Positions 1 to 11,169 of a stretch of DNA of 64,000 nucleotides are shown here, in pieces. The translations under genes were made by a program, and so were the position numbers. The notes below the pieces were generated by a model, which made no database searches, was not told the origin of the DNA, and saw only the letters and a program-made list of their open reading frames with translations. Source of the stretch: Strobilurus pachycystidiatus. Lineage: Eukaryota > Basidiomycota > Agaricomycetes > Agaricales > Physalacriaceae. Within the stretch, counting starts at the first letter, position 1, and each line of letters opens with the position of its first letter. Where the stretch lies: contig JAHLMK010000002.1 in the NCBI GenBank assembly GCA_019915135.1, positions 310,001-374,000 of the forward strand. Direction: 5' to 3'.

Positions 1-469
1 ACGAGCGCGACGCCCTTTGGTGCGGTGAACACCTTCGGGCTCCACGCGAGCTGATTAGTGTCGAACAAGTCCGTCTTGACGTCGGGTGCCGTCCATTCAG
101 GGAGGCTCTTTGCTGAGATCAACGCGCGCTCCAGTACGGGTGAGATCTCGAATGTGTACGCCTCTAATGAGGGACGGCCCAGGTCCTAAGACGTACGTGA
201 GCATTAGATGTCGGGCGCAAGACTGTATGTAACGCGTTGGCTGACACTTTTGAGCGCATCCGCGAAGAGCGCCTGGTTATCTTGCACCATGTGCGCGATC
301 TGCAGCAGCTGGTGTTGTCTCCATGGGATTGGTCGTGTCTTGCGGGACTTGAAGGTCGTACGCAGGGTTTGGTAGATCTATCATGGCAGTTGTAATTATG
401 GTCAGGAAGTTGAAGGAGTGCAGAGACCTCGGGGAGTTCGTCCAGAGGCGTGTAGTTAGTCTGGGACAT
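1..469 (-). CDS. Aldehyde dehydrogenase, N-terminal part (gene runs off the left edge)
   Basis: NAD(P)-dependent aldehyde dehydrogenase, oxidising aldehydes to acids. The start MSQTNYTPLDELPE is followed by a 50-bp intron (378-427), after which the frame reads IYQTLRTTFKSRKTRPIPWR and then QHQLLQIAHMVQDNQALFADALK. This is the opening of the fungal class 3-like family, where a T/F-x-S-x-K-T-R segment precedes a Q-L-x-x-L stretch. A second intron leads to DLGRPSLEAYTFEISPVLERAL and, at the window edge, SPKVFTAPKGVALV, just before the cofactor-binding fold. The catalytic Cys and Glu lie outside the window. It sits upstream-to-downstream next to a dehydrogenase on the same strand, but no shared pathway is shown. 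Family assignment is strong; substrate is unknown. Confidence 0.85.
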
Positions 470-737
470 CGTAGCGAGGGAACAAGAAGTGCGAGAGAGC
501 GCATTCTAATGGCTGATCTGTTATATCATTTCTCATGTGGCTAACCATTCTAGGGGCACATTTGACCACGAGACTGCGACAGTGATGAATCGATGACATT
601 GAAAAGTCTTGGTGTGGGTGCGTGTGAGATCATGAGAAGTTCAAGTGCCAAGAAGCCTGAGCCTCATATTGGAGTTGATAATTGACAACAACATACACGT
701 CCGCAGCTTTGTCCGAACCACCTTTGCCCACTCAATC

Positions 738-2085
738 TCACGCGAAACGACCGGGCACCATGGGCACAGACGCTGTCAGCCCACCATCCACTGCAATGTT
801 TTGTCCGTTTATGTAACTGGAATCGTCTTTCGGGCGCGTTAGAGGCATGCAGACAAAGGAAATCCAGAAAGAAACCAACCTGAAGCCAAGAAGAGCGCGA
901 CTTGCGCGATCTCTGGAGAAGCTACGTTAGCACCAGTCCACCAAGAATCAGATTGACGAACCTTCTGCTATGGCATACCGATTGAGAGGGTTGAGCTGCC
1001 CGATCTTGCCTTCCGTCCCCCGTCCGCGTGCATAATCGAAAAATCCACTAGTCATGCCAGTCTCAATCAGGCCGGGACATATGGCGTTGACGCGAATATC
1101 CGTCCTGGCTAGCTGGTAGGCACAGGTGTTCGCGATAGAGTTCACGCTGTCGAAGAAAGTTCTGAAACGGCAATGGCAAACGAAGAGTGTGAAACTTACG
1201 CCGCCTTGCTGGCGCTGTCTAAGGACGTGTTTGTAAGGAGAATCATTTGGAAGCGAAGGGCGGGCAGACTGACAGTCAACTGATCCGGCACCAGAGCGAA
1301 TACCAGCCACTGTGAGGTTTCGTGTGAGGGTAAGCGTTATATGCGTCAGCCGTTGGCTTACCAGATGCAGTGAGTAGTATGCTTCCCGAGCCATATTCTT
1401 TGCCGCGTGATGGATTGGCCTTTCCCATGGCTTCGGATGCATATTTGACTGCAATGAAGCAACTACGCAGATGTATGAGGCTACGCGACGACATGACTGG
1501 CGGATAGACCTACGAGAGCGCGTTGATCTTCATGACCCTGGTGAACGTCTCTGCGGATGTATCCGCAAGGGTGGCGACAGTCGCGACTCCAGCCTGTTGG
1601 TATGGTCAAGCGGCGATAAGCACATGTTGGTGATAGACTTGCGTTGGCGAAGAATACATCGAGGCGGCCCTCTTCTTCAAGCGCGCGTTTGCAGAGACCA
1701 GAGATGGTTGCGTCGTCGGATGCATCGCCTTGGATGGTGGTGACCTTGACGTCCGCGTATTTCTTCTCGATGGTCGACTGGAGCTCGGGCAGGTTTGTGG
1801 GGTCAAAGTCGAGGAGATACAGATGCTTCGCGCCTTCGTGGGCGTACAGCAGCGCTGACGCGCGCCTGGATGCAGTTAGGCGGTGAACATCAGCAGCGGC
1901 CGTCCAGCGTACCCGATGCCTTTGAGAGAGCCGACGCCGGTGATGATGCAGACCTTGTTGTGCAGCTTGTTTCCGCGCGGCGTGTTGGTGAACTGGGCGC
2001 GGATGTGCTCGAGTCTGGCCTGGGCCTGCTTGGCGTAGGCGTCGGGGCCGCCTTTTTTGAGGGAGGATGCGTAGCTGGGGCCCAT
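738..2085 (-). CDS. Short-chain dehydrogenase/reductase (SDR, classical type)
   Basis: NAD(P)-dependent oxidoreductase with Rossmann fold. The N-terminus carries KVCIITGVGSLKGIG (TGxxxGIG cofactor loop), followed by LYLLDFDP and an acidic residue after strand 2. FFANA replaces the usual NNAG. The catalytic Tyr-x-x-x-Lys is restored only after splicing: GAGSVDY ends one exon and SASKAA follows an intron with CTTAG acceptor. Downstream are NSIANTCAYQLARTDIRVNAICPGLIETGM, split here as NSIANTCAYQL and RVNAICPGLIETGM, and a C-terminus that ends with INGQNIAVDGG then VPGRFA. At least six introns. Start chosen at MGPSYASSLKKGG, the first Met in frame, leaving about 40 residues before the fold. Divergent from CCT6 with 261 bp between starts. 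Substrate cannot be told. Confidence 0.85.
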
Positions 2086-2346
2086 GGTGGTAAGTAGCAG
2101 GTGAACGTTGGGGTCGGTGGACTGAGTCGGCTGTTCCGGGTATGATGTGGCCGGTCTTTACAGGTGAAACCAGCGTGTTTATTGCTTGGGTTTGGCAGCG
2201 AAGACTGGCCCTTCAATTGGCCGCATGACAGCAGCGCAATGATGATGACTTGAAGGGGAAGGCAGTCGCCCGCGCGCCGTTGCCAAACAGGGCCACCGTT
2301 TCCGATTTCCTTCTGTCATCGTTTTCGGACGCGTTCATCTCCAAAA

Positions 2347-4377
2347 ATGTCGTCCAGCATCCAGCTCATCAATCCAAAGGCGGAGAGCGTCCGTCGGGCC
2401 GCCGCCCTCCAGGTACGTCGTCCCCGGCGTCGGCATCGATGCGCGCCCTAACACAGATCCAGGTCAACACGACTGGCGCTATGGGCCTCGCTGCTGTCGT
2501 AAAGGGCAATCTCGGTGCGTTCCTTGCCTCTGTTCCCCGCGCGCTGCGCTCACTATGCTACACAGGCCCCCGCGGCACGCTCAAGATGCTCGTCGACGGC
2601 GCTGGACAGATCAAAATGACCAAGGACGGCAAAGTCCTTTTATCGGAGATGCAGATCCAAAATCCCACCGCCGCCATGATCGCACGGACTGCCGTCGCAC
2701 AGGACGACCAGGTCGGCGACGGAACGACGTCGGTGGTGCTGCTCGTCGGCGAGCTCTTGAAGCAGGCAGATCGGTACATCTCTGAAGGCGTGCATCCGAC
2801 CGTCATTGGCGAGGGCTTTGACTTGGCGAAAAAAGAGGCACTCAAGGTCGGTCAAGCCTTGTCTGACCTGGGCCAGCTTGCTTAGGCTTGTTGCAGTTCT
2901 TGGACGACTTCAAACAAGCCACCAAGCTTGATCGTGCCACCTTGATCAATGTTGCCTTCACGTCTCTTTCAACAAAGCTCAGCAGTCTCCTCGCAAAACA
3001 GCTGGCTGCTGACGTCGTCGATGCAGTGACCACCATACGACCGCCTCCTCCATCCCCAGGTTATACACATCCTGTCCCTTTTTGCCTCTGCTAACATCGC
3101 ATCTTAGACGCCAAAGACCAATGGCGCGATCCCATCGACCTGCACATGGTTGAGATCATGAAGATGCAACACCGCACTGCGTCGGACACTCAACTCATCC
3201 GCGGACTCGTCTTGGATCACGGTGCTCGTCATCCCGACATGCCAAAACGCGTCGAGAATGCCTTCATTCTCACTCTGAACGTCAGTCTGGAATACGAAAA
3301 GACGTGAGGCCGCTTCTTTTCCCTCTCTTCAGAAATCGATTGCTTACAAACGTAGTGAGGTCAACTCTGGTTTCTTCTACTCGTCTGCCGAGCAACGGGA
3401 AAAGCTCGTCGAGTCAGAAAGAAGTTTCGTCGATGCCAAGGTCAAGAAGATCGTCGAGCTCAAGAACGCTGTGTGCGACCAGGCAGTGGACAGCAAGGAG
3501 AAGAAGCGCAACTTTGTTATAATAAACCAAAAGGGCATCGACCCTCTTAGTCTCGACATACTCGCTAAAAACGGAATCTTGGCTCTGCGGCGGGCGAAGC
3601 GAAGAAATATGGAGCGGTAGGCTGGCATTCTCCTGCCATTCCCTTTCCGATCTCTAACATAATCCGTTTGCTAGCCTACAATTGATCTGTGGTGGTATTG
3701 CACAAAACTCCGTGGACGACCTCGACCCTTCTGTACTCGGCTGGGCAGGATTGGTGTACGAACACACCCTCGGCGAGGAGAAATACACCTTTGTTGAGGA
3801 GGTCAAGACCCCCAAGTCTGTCACGCTCCTCATCAAGGGCCCGAACCAGCACACGACGCAGCAGATCCAGGACGCGCTCCGGGACGGCCTGCGCGCGGTG
3901 AAGAACGCCATCGAGGACGAGGCGCTCATTCCCGGCGCGGGTGCCTTTGAGGTGGCGTGCTCGGCGCACCTCAGCGGGCCTGTGAAGAAGTCGGCAAAGG
4001 GCCGCGTGAAGATGGGCGTGCAGGCGTTCGCGGACGCGCTCTTGATCATCCCGAAGACTCTTGCGGCGAACGGGGGCTTTGACGTGCAGGACGTGGTTGT
4101 TGCGCTGCAGGAGGAGCAGGCGGAGGGGAACACTGTGGGGATCGACCTTCAGTCGGGCGAGCCGTTTGATCCTACGGTGGAGGGTATCTGGGATAACTAC
4201 CGGGTGAAGAGGCAGATGCTGCATTCTTGGTAAGTGGTTGTGTGTCTCTTCTTGGATATATCGTCACGCTGATTTCTCTGTCGTAGCTCGGTTATTGCGG
4301 TCAACCTGTTATCTACGGATGAGATTCTGAGGGCGGGAAGGAGCTCGTTGAAGCCTGATGGACCTGGACCTCAGTGA
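2347..4377 (+). CDS. CCT6: T-complex protein 1 subunit zeta (chaperonin CCT6)
   Basis: Subunit of the eight-member cytosolic TRiC/CCT chaperonin that folds actin, tubulin and other proteins using ATP. The start [22 protein letters not shown] is joined by an intron to [22 protein letters not shown], a typical CCT6 N-terminus. The ATP-binding loop [13 protein letters not shown] and the apical and intermediate segments follow, including [21 protein letters not shown], cut by an intron after SP. The equatorial C-terminal half holds [13 protein letters not shown] and ends in [19 protein letters not shown]. Zeta identity rests on overall match to CCT6, including [17 protein letters not shown] and EMQIQNPTA. 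Full-length with several short introns; highly conserved, likely constitutive. Confidence 0.96.
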
Positions 4378-4639
4378 TAGCAATGATGTACAGTAAACAT
4401 ACTTAGATGATGAGAAGATGACACCGTTTCTTTCTTGATGATTTGTCTCGATGAGCACAGAGACTGACATTCGCGAAATGGTGTCTGCATTTCTGCCGCG
4501 AGGTTGTACGTCGAAGACCACACCGTTTGTCCTACATTTTGCTCGATGGCAGACGAGTAGTATATAGCAGGACGTGTCTGTTGTACAATGCAGAACAAAA
4601 GAAAGCTCGATAAATGATAAATACGATGAACAGGCGCTT

Positions 4640-5434
4640 CTACCGTGTGCGACTGGGGCCACTGTCCACAGCCTGAAAACGTTGGTAGTATTGCTTGGTA
4701 TAATTTTCGACGAGTTCTTGTGTCGATTCGGGTAGATCTTCGACAAACTGGCCTGAAGAGTCTACATGAGTCTCACTGAACTTGTAGGCAAGTCAAGCTG
4801 TACACACCTGGCGAACCGGAGAAGAGAGCGAGAGCTGGCACGACAGTGTTTGCAGGAACGATGGTGTTGTCGGCAATCTTTGCACAATCTTTGATTATGA
4901 CGAACTTCCCCTGCAAAGAGGAAGTGTAAGCGAGTGAAAGTGCGAAGCAAGAGCAGCTTACAATGACACAGTTCTTGCCAATCACGACATGGTTCCCTAT
5001 GGTGGCGGCCTCGACGATGCTATTGGCGCCAATGTGGACGTGGTCGCCTACCTTCATTGGGTAATAGTTGAAAGCACCGCGATATGTTTTATAAGGCGGT
5101 CTGCAAGCTCACAATTTGCTGAACATCAAAGGGCGAGCTCCGACATACCTCATCACACAAGCGTCGCCGACGAGGCAGTACCGACCCAAGGAGATCACGA
5201 CGGCATGCCCAGGCCCAGAGCGACGCAGGTCGCCGCGAATAATGGCGTTGCCCGATATGATTGTCTTGCCGCCGAGGATGATGTTCTGGGGCCCAGCGAT
5301 GGTGGCACGGCGGGACACCTTGTTGCCTGTGTCCTACAAGACGCGTCGGTTCATGCTCCCAAAGGCTACGGAAGCGGTCGCACTGTCTCGATAAACTCGA
5401 CTTTCGTGTACAAAATGGGCGGCTCTAAGGACAT
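4640..5434 (-). CDS. Dynactin subunit 5 (p25)
   Basis: Left-handed beta-helix subunit of the dynactin pointed-end complex, which links dynein to cargo. The start MSLEPPILYTKVEFIET is joined to DTGNKVSRRATIAGPQNIILGG, after which hexapeptide-repeat turns run: KTIISGNAIIRGDLRR, HIGANSIVEAATIGN, HVVIGKNCVIGKFVIIKDC. The C-terminus has VVPALALFSGSPG, then VEDLPESTQELVENYTKQYYQRFQA, matching fungal p25. Four or more introns; total length about 190 residues, as expected. It is convergent with CCT6 and divergent from the aminopeptidase gene, whose start is 164 bp away. A gamma-carbonic-anhydrase-like protein is the main alternative, but the C-terminal tail supports p25. Confidence 0.9.
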
Positions 5435-5598
5435 GGTGGTGGTGGTAGCAGGCTAAGACGTGAATGCAGGGGCACTTGGGCGGCAGGCAAACGAGTTCAC
5501 TCTTACTGCAACCAAGAGTAATGCTATCGCGCTCTCTTTCGTTCCACCATCTGCTCAGACGACCATCCCTCTACACACCCGCTATCCGGCGAGCGACG

Positions 5599-7729
5599 AT
5601 GACCCAGCTGTCTACCCCAAATTATTACTCGGAGGTCCTCGAAACTTATTCACTCAAAGGTCGCCTTATCATCATCGAATGTATACTGTCACTCAATGAA
5701 TACACATCAGGTGGTGTAAAGGTCGTCGAGAGATTTTTCAATCTACCATTAGACTATTCCAAGCCGCATGGCGAAACCATACGCGTCTTTGCACGCAGTA
5801 TGATCCCCAAGGACAAGGCGAAAACTCCGGAAGAAGAAGACGAGCTTCCCATCTGTCAGTCAGCATATTAACCATGAATACATACCTCTCTTACTAGAAC
5901 GTCATTCAGTGCTATATCTCCAAGGCAAGTTCTTCAGTCTCTAGGTATATCGACCTAGCCTCAATATTCTTAAGTTTAGGCGGTCCTGGATACGAAGTGC
6001 CTTTGCCCGACATACAAGGTTATGCGGCCGAAGTACATCTTCAGTCGTATCTCTCAAACACACGAAATGTTTGACAACAACTTGTCCAGATTCATTCCCG
6101 AGGCTATCAGGTACCGCATAGACGTCGCTGATCTTCTGCCGCCATACCTGAGCTCCAACGCGTAGACCTTGTGGTTGGACCCTCGCGGAACAGGTCTCAG
6201 TACCCACATCTCTCCCGAAAGCCTACCCGCTAGACTGAAGACGGATTCGGACATCGCCGACTACCTCAAGCTCTTCCGCGCCGACAGTATAGGTTCGAAG
6301 TCTGGTACGATCATCCTGGATACAAACCTGATGCAGACCCACAGTCAAGGACTGCGAAGCCATACGGAATATTCTCCTCGGCCACAAGACTGACGCCCAA
6401 GACCGTAAATGGACCATTCTAGGACAGAGCTTTGGCGGATTCTGCGCATTAACATACCTCTCTTTCCACAGTAAAGGGCTGAAAGAAGTCTTCACGACTG
6501 GAGGTTTGGCACCGCTGGTCGATCATCCCGACCCCGTCTATAGTGCCACAGTCCGTCAGTGGATCATCACCGCTCGACTGATTCCTCCAGTTTGAGCTTT
6601 TGTACGCAGAGAGAGTGATCAAACGGAACAAGATCTACTACGAAAAATACCCCCAGGACATCAAACGCGTATGATTACTATCCTTGTCCGTGATTGACTG
6701 TGTCTCCAACGCGTGCAGGTGCGCGATATCATGGCATACCTTGAAGCAAACGAAGTCATCGTCCCAAGTGGTGGCCGGCTGTCTCCATCGCGGTGGCAAC
6801 ATCTTGGCATGGACTTCGGGATGCACAGTACGTGGATCATCCTCCCTTGGGATGTCGGAAACTTATATCCTCGTCAGGCGGAATAGATCGCATCCATCGT
6901 ATGTCCAATCCAAATTGAGTTGAAGCCAATTCCTAAGACACTAACACGTACAGAAATCGTCTTCCGCGCATCCAAAGACCTCGAACTATTCGGAAAGCTC
7001 AACTACAAGACGCTCCAACTCGTGGACCAGTCACAGGGCTTTGACGGAAATCCTATATTCTCCATATTGCATGAACCGATCTACTGTCACGGGTGTGTTT
7101 AGGCTTTTCTCCTTCCACAAGTTTTCATCATCTATCTCAGGCATGCCTCGAACTGGGCGGCAGCTCGGACGCTGAATGAGTACCCACAATTCCACTGGTC
7201 GCTCGTCAAAGACCTCGCCGACACGGAACCGATTTATTTTACTGGCGAGATGGTTTGTGTCGTCCCTTCCAGAAGTAGACCGCTCTTATATAAGATGGAT
7301 CAAGTAGATATTCCCCAGCATGTTTGAGGACTACGCGAACCTCCGTCCACTAAAAGGCGCCGCGGAGCTGCTCGCCCAATACGACGGATGGGGCCCTATA
7401 TTTGATCTGGACCAGCTGGCCAAAAACGAGGTCAACGTGTCCGCTGTTTCGTATGTGTCGTCTTTTGCCTTCTTCTTCCACTTTGGTTGCTGACGGGGGC
7501 TTGTCCTTAGGTACTTTGATGATATGTCAGTCCTGCCTGAGCTTCCCTTTGTTATCGACTTATTGAATCTTCCAGGTACGTGGACTTTGCGTTGGCGCAA
7601 GACACGGCGTCGAAGATCAAGAACACGGAGCAATATGTGACGAACCAGCTCGTGCATAGCGGGCTTCGCGCTGAGCCCAAAGACGTGATGGGGCGGCTCT
7701 TCCAGATGTCCAAGCGGGAGTACAATTGA
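5599..7729 (+). CDS. Prolyl aminopeptidase (proline iminopeptidase), alpha/beta hydrolase
   Basis: Serine peptidase of family S33 removing N-terminal proline. After an exon with RFFNLPLDYSKPHGE and VFARSMIPKDKAKTPEE, splicing gives LLYLQGGPGYEV (oxyanion-hole GGPG), IHSRGYQ, then TLWLDPRGTGLSTHISPE. The nucleophile elbow is GQSFGGFCALTYLS. Later exons give GLAPLVDHPDPVYSATV, IKRNKIYYEKYPQD, DLADTEPIYFTGEM and a C-terminus ending LFQMSKREYN. The gene looks intact only when small introns are removed; several exons are under 40 nt. The GGPG exon is entered through a GC-AG intron (5935-5979). The first two exon boundaries, around 5675-5730, are uncertain. Start at MTQLSTPNYYSE matches the family's N-terminus. 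Confidence 0.88.
5935..5979 (+). other. GC-AG intron in the prolyl aminopeptidase gene
   Basis: Donor CAAG/GCAAGT, acceptor GTTTAG, 45 bp. Removing it gives the invariant LQGGPG motif of the oxyanion loop; the split codon is G/GC. Confidence 0.75.
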
Positions 7730-8162
7730 GATGTTCACTGAAAGTGGTCACAGAGATGTACTTCTTGCTCCATAGTAGTCGGCGATGCTGTTTCCTAGCA
7801 GCCTCCTCTTCATCGAATATCAGCGGGATGCCATCGAATGCCTATGGTGTCCAGTCGAAGCCAGATAGTGGAACGCGAGAGAAAAGCCTTCGTTCTGTAT
7901 CAATTGAGCGGGCGAAGTCAGTGATCGTAGTCGGCGCATGCTGCAACTCTCAGGAGGACTCGAAAAAAATGGTGAGATACCCCGGCGTTGAGTGTTAAAA
8001 GACGGCAACCATTTAGCCAGTGCTTCTTCACATTGAGGAGTCGGTCTCATACCTGTATCCCCGTCCTCATCTCATCCTGCCATAGTATTTCTCGCGGTAC
8101 AGTATATGACATACTATGTCCGTACTTCTTGACATGCACTCACTTCCCTGTTAATCACCTAG
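7730..8162. other. Spacer without recognisable gene, holds one copy of a diverged 50-bp repeat
   Basis: Follows the aminopeptidase stop. It contains one copy (7791-7840) of a repeat whose partner is at 8822-8871. No exons corresponding to the N-terminal half of the downstream DUF6534 remnant were found. Confidence 0.5.
7791..7840. repeat. Diverged direct repeat, copy 1
   Basis: Begins TTTCCTAGCAGCC and matches 8822-8871 at 41 of 50 positions by direct comparison, in the same orientation. Both copies can be read on the minus strand as an acidic stretch followed by E-x-A-A-R-K (IFDEEEAARK here, TFDEEPAARK in copy 2), so they may be remnants of a duplicated exon. Confidence 0.6.
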
Positions 8163-8688
8163 AAAGCAACACTGGCTTCCGTCCTACACAAGTCTTGATA
8201 TCAGAACTTGTTCGCTTGACTATCGAAACCGGAACTGTGACTGGTATGCTTCCCCAAACGTGGTTTTCTCATCTTGTCGTTGAATGTGTGATTCAGCTGT
8301 GATCACGCTCTGCGCTCTTATCCTGTTCCTCGCTTGCCCTGGTTATGTGTATTACATCACCCCCTCTATGCTCTTGCCAAAAGTCTATGCGAATACTATC
8401 CTCGCTGTGCTGGATTTCCGAATACAGATTCTGGGCGGGCGCACAACTTACGATCCGTCCGACACGGTCTATCTGAACTCGATCCCGAGCTACCTGGTCG
8501 ACTCAGACGGCGGCGGCGGAGCTGCCAGTGATTCGCACCCGCTTCAATCCTCTGTCGTCACCATCAAGAGGGAGGTGTTCTCGGACCGGGGCACTGAGAA
8601 CTCCGTTGAAATGGAAGGATTGGATGTGAGTGCTTCAGAAAGCCTTGATTGTCAGCTCATGCCCATAATGTAGGACCACAACGTCTGA
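8163..8688 (+). pseudogene. 5'-truncated remnant of a DUF6534 membrane protein
   Basis: DUF6534 proteins are multi-pass membrane proteins expanded in agaricomycetes. Here only the C-terminal part is present: after an acceptor at 8161-8162 the frame reads TQVLISELVRLTIETGTVT, an intron, AVITLCALILFLACPGYVYY, then LLPKVYANTILAVLDFRIQI with LGGR. These correspond to the last two to three helices of the family (pattern L-x-R-L-x-x-x-T-I-E-T-G and K-x-Y-x-N-x-x-L-A-x-L-x-x-R). A hydrophilic tail follows; a last intron joins MEGLD to DHNV and stop. Introns and frame of the remaining exons are intact, but there is no room upstream for the missing four or so helices. A separate start giving a small protein cannot be excluded. 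Confidence 0.65.
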
Positions 8689-9043
8689 AAGGTCATTACT
8701 ACTGGTAGTCAGTCGTAGCTTGGTATACCTCAAAGTTTAGCTCTCTGTGTAGCTTATACGATCGCTTGTTCGACACAAACGACTCTCCATCACTGCACTT
8801 GAGACTACTCTCACGCGAACGTTTCCTAGCAGCCGGCTCTTCGTCGAATGTCAAGGCGATGTCATCGAGTGTGCAAGGGAGAAAAGTCGGCAGCGTTCGT
8901 GTCGAAGTAGCCGTCAATCACCTTATAACACATTTTGGAAGTTTCTGAAGCGTGAGGTTCTTGGATTCAAGAGATAACAGATCAATATCAATAAGCACAC
9001 TGGTGATGTCGTTGATTCGGTAGAGGTGGCTGAAGATGCCATT
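8689..9043. other. Spacer, holds repeat copy 2 and minus-strand ORF of unknown meaning
   Basis: Between the DUF6534 remnant and the 3' end of the F-box-like gene. A 72-residue minus-strand frame (8699-8917) has an acidic-basic composition and overlaps the repeat; I do not recognise it and do not call it a gene. Confidence 0.4.
8822..8871. repeat. Diverged direct repeat, copy 2
   Basis: Partner of 7791-7840 (41 of 50 identical). The two copies bracket the DUF6534 remnant at a distance of about 1 kb. Confidence 0.6.
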
Positions 9044-10765
9044 TCAAGATTCTCGGGAGCCTACTCTTAATCGACAACGATGTGGACATGAATCCGGCAA
9101 AGTACCGAACTCTACCTCGACGTTCAGAAAGATTTCCATCCCCTCTTTGCGCAGCGCCTCTAATTGCTCCATCTCATCTTGGGCCATGAGTAAATTGGAA
9201 TGCTCCGATTGGACATTCGCATCTGTATTCTGTCGAACAAGCCTCTCCCGCAAAACCGGCGCAGACACCTCAACATGGAAAATCTTCAAACCTGTGCGCC
9301 ACCGCTGCTGGAGAATATCCACCAAGTCCCCCCGGCTTCCAAGATAGGGGAAGACACCGTGGTCGTCATGGCGTTTCACGTTGAGTTTGAAGGAGCGAAG
9401 ATTGGGCAGAAAGTGTGCGTCCGCCAATAAGGCGACAAGCTCGACAACCTCCTTGTCATACTTCGGCCCCTCCTCCTCAAGATCGCTCTCGAACCAGTCA
9501 CTGATCGTGAACTTCAAGTTTCGAAGGTTTGACATCCGCCGTAGGATAGGAATCAATTTGAAGGCGCTGGAATCGTGTGCAAACGTGCTTCTGCAGCACT
9601 CTAGCGTGCTCAGTGTCGTATGACACTGTGATCGTCCAAAGAGACGCAGAAGGCATGGGATGTCCTCGTCATTGATCCCCGCCCTATAGGGCACCAAAGC
9701 GTCCTCCAGATTTGGAAGCACAAGCTGGTTGATGATGTATCTAGAGCCAGTTTTCGGAAAAGCCATGCTGGGACGTACGATGAGCTCAGACGAGCCGTTC
9801 GCAGCTTCGGACCTCTCCGAGTCTGGCATGTCGACTTCCAGGCGACGTAGGTTGATACAGTGCTCTATCACAAGGCGGTACACAGGCCAATTATTACCAA
9901 GCCAATCATTGGAGTTGGATATATTGAGGGTCGTGATTTGGCGGTACGGGATAGTGGCAGGGATACAGAGCCCGACGAGCGAAAGGGTGTGTAGGGCGGG
10001 CGCGTCATTGAATGATTCCAGCGTGGCAGCTGCTCTATAATCTGCAAAATCCAAATCGAGTTCCTCGAGAAGCGTCGGTGGTCCCTTCATCAGACTCGTA
10101 ATGGGACGGGGATCCCCCATGTCTAGCCGTGCCATACGCCAACGACTGGCATGTGAGAATAAGAGCCTCAGCATGTCTTGAACTACATAGGTAGATTGGA
10201 GTTCCTGCGCGATGTAGACATCGACATGTAGTGGGTGATTTCCGGATCGCTGTAGTGCCAGTGCCATGCCCTCATAGTCGGATTCCGTGGGTATGCTCTT
10301 GACCTCAGCAACTTGCAGCGAGATACCCGACCACAGCTTCGTGTTTGAGAGCACGATGGCCCGCCACGATGCGCAAACGCTCGTGAGATTCAAATGATCC
10401 TCAGTCATAGCGTCAAATCGGCTCGGCAACGCGATGTGAACAAAGATCTCGTTCAGGATTTCAGGTGGCAGGAGACGGACTAGGGAGAGTGGGCTTTTGC
10501 GATACTGGCGCACATTGATGAGGGCATCGCGTTCGGCCTTGAGGGATGCCAGAGTCTGTTGTAGGGAAAGAATGTGCGAGTCAATGGTGAAGACGTCAGA
10601 ATCAATTTGCGGTAGAACAGTGTCGTTGATGAAGAGAGTTTGGTCCAGGGATGGGACTGTGTTGCTGACGTAGAGTTCGTGTATACTGTGAGACTGGTAG
10701 GCCGTCCGATGTATATTGGCGCGTCCAAGAAGAGAGCTTGAGTTACACCGATGACAAGGAGACAT
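9044..10765 (-). CDS. F-box-like domain protein with leucine-rich C-terminal region
   Basis: Single-exon protein of 573 residues. A coiled-coil segment, HILSLQQTLASLKAERDALI (residues about 63-82), precedes an F-box-like motif, LLPPEILNEIFVHIALP, at about 98-114, followed by LTSVCASWRAIVLSNTKLWS, the typical second half of F-box-like domains in agaricomycetes. The rest (about 150-570) is a run of irregular leucine-rich segments such as LLEELDLDFADY, LHTLSLVGLCIP and LRRLEVDMP. Proteins of this type are thought to be adaptors of SCF ubiquitin ligases; the target is unknown. The family is very large and fast-evolving in mushrooms. A second member lies at 23824-25575 on the other strand with the same layout but little obvious close identity. 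Confidence 0.88.
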   Translation of the reverse strand: MSPCHRCNSSSLLGRANIHRTAYQSHSIHELYVSNTVPSLDQTLFINDTVLPQIDSDVFTIDSHILSLQQTLASLKAERDALINVRQYRKSPLSLVRLLPPEILNEIFVHIALPSRFDAMTEDHLNLTSVCASWRAIVLSNTKLWSGISLQVAEVKSIPTESDYEGMALALQRSGNHPLHVDVYIAQELQSTYVVQDMLRLLFSHASRWRMARLDMGDPRPITSLMKGPPTLLEELDLDFADYRAAATLESFNDAPALHTLSLVGLCIPATIPYRQITTLNISNSNDWLGNNWPVYRLVIEHCINLRRLEVDMPDSERSEAANGSSELIVRPSMAFPKTGSRYIINQLVLPNLEDALVPYRAGINDEDIPCLLRLFGRSQCHTTLSTLECCRSTFAHDSSAFKLIPILRRMSNLRNLKFTISDWFESDLEEEGPKYDKEVVELVALLADAHFLPNLRSFKLNVKRHDDHGVFPYLGSRGDLVDILQQRWRTGLKIFHVEVSAPVLRERLVRQNTDANVQSEHSNLLMAQDEMEQLEALRKEGMEIFLNVEVEFGTLPDSCPHRCRLRVGSRES

Positions 10766-11169
10766 CTTGGAAGGACTAGAGTTCAGTCACCTAGATAGAA
10801 GCAGACGCGAGCTCTCACCTTTGGCGTTATGAGCTGTATCTAGTAGAAGTAGATGAGCGCAGCGAGCAACCAGTTTTCTGTCGGGTAAACATGTACAAAT
10901 TCCTCACCGCGATACGCGCATTTCTTGTATCTCGACAGTAGTTCGCTCAATCATTACGATAAAGACTCCGTTCTTCGAGACTGCATTCAGAATGCCAAAA
11001 TACACGTCGGGCGACACCCCGATCTCACGAAACCATTCCAAGAACAAAAAGCATTTTGTGCGATCCCAGAGAGAAGAGATAACTGGAAATCAAAATAATG
11101 GCGTACTAAAGGAGCGTATTGGTGCGTAAAGTAGTGATAGCATAGTCCAAGAGCCACGAAAACCCAAAA
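10766..11169. other. Intergenic spacer, no gene seen
   Basis: Upstream of the F-box-like gene and downstream of the glycosyltransferase-like gene; both are on the minus strand. It presumably holds the F-box gene promoter. No motif was identified. Confidence 0.5.

Noticed and set aside
5941..6254. Apparent frame breaks in the prolyl aminopeptidase suggesting a pseudogene
   Set aside because: Removing small introns with good sites (GTACATC...CCAG and GTACCGC...GTAG) restores IHSRGYQ and TLWLDPRG in frame, so the gene looks intact.
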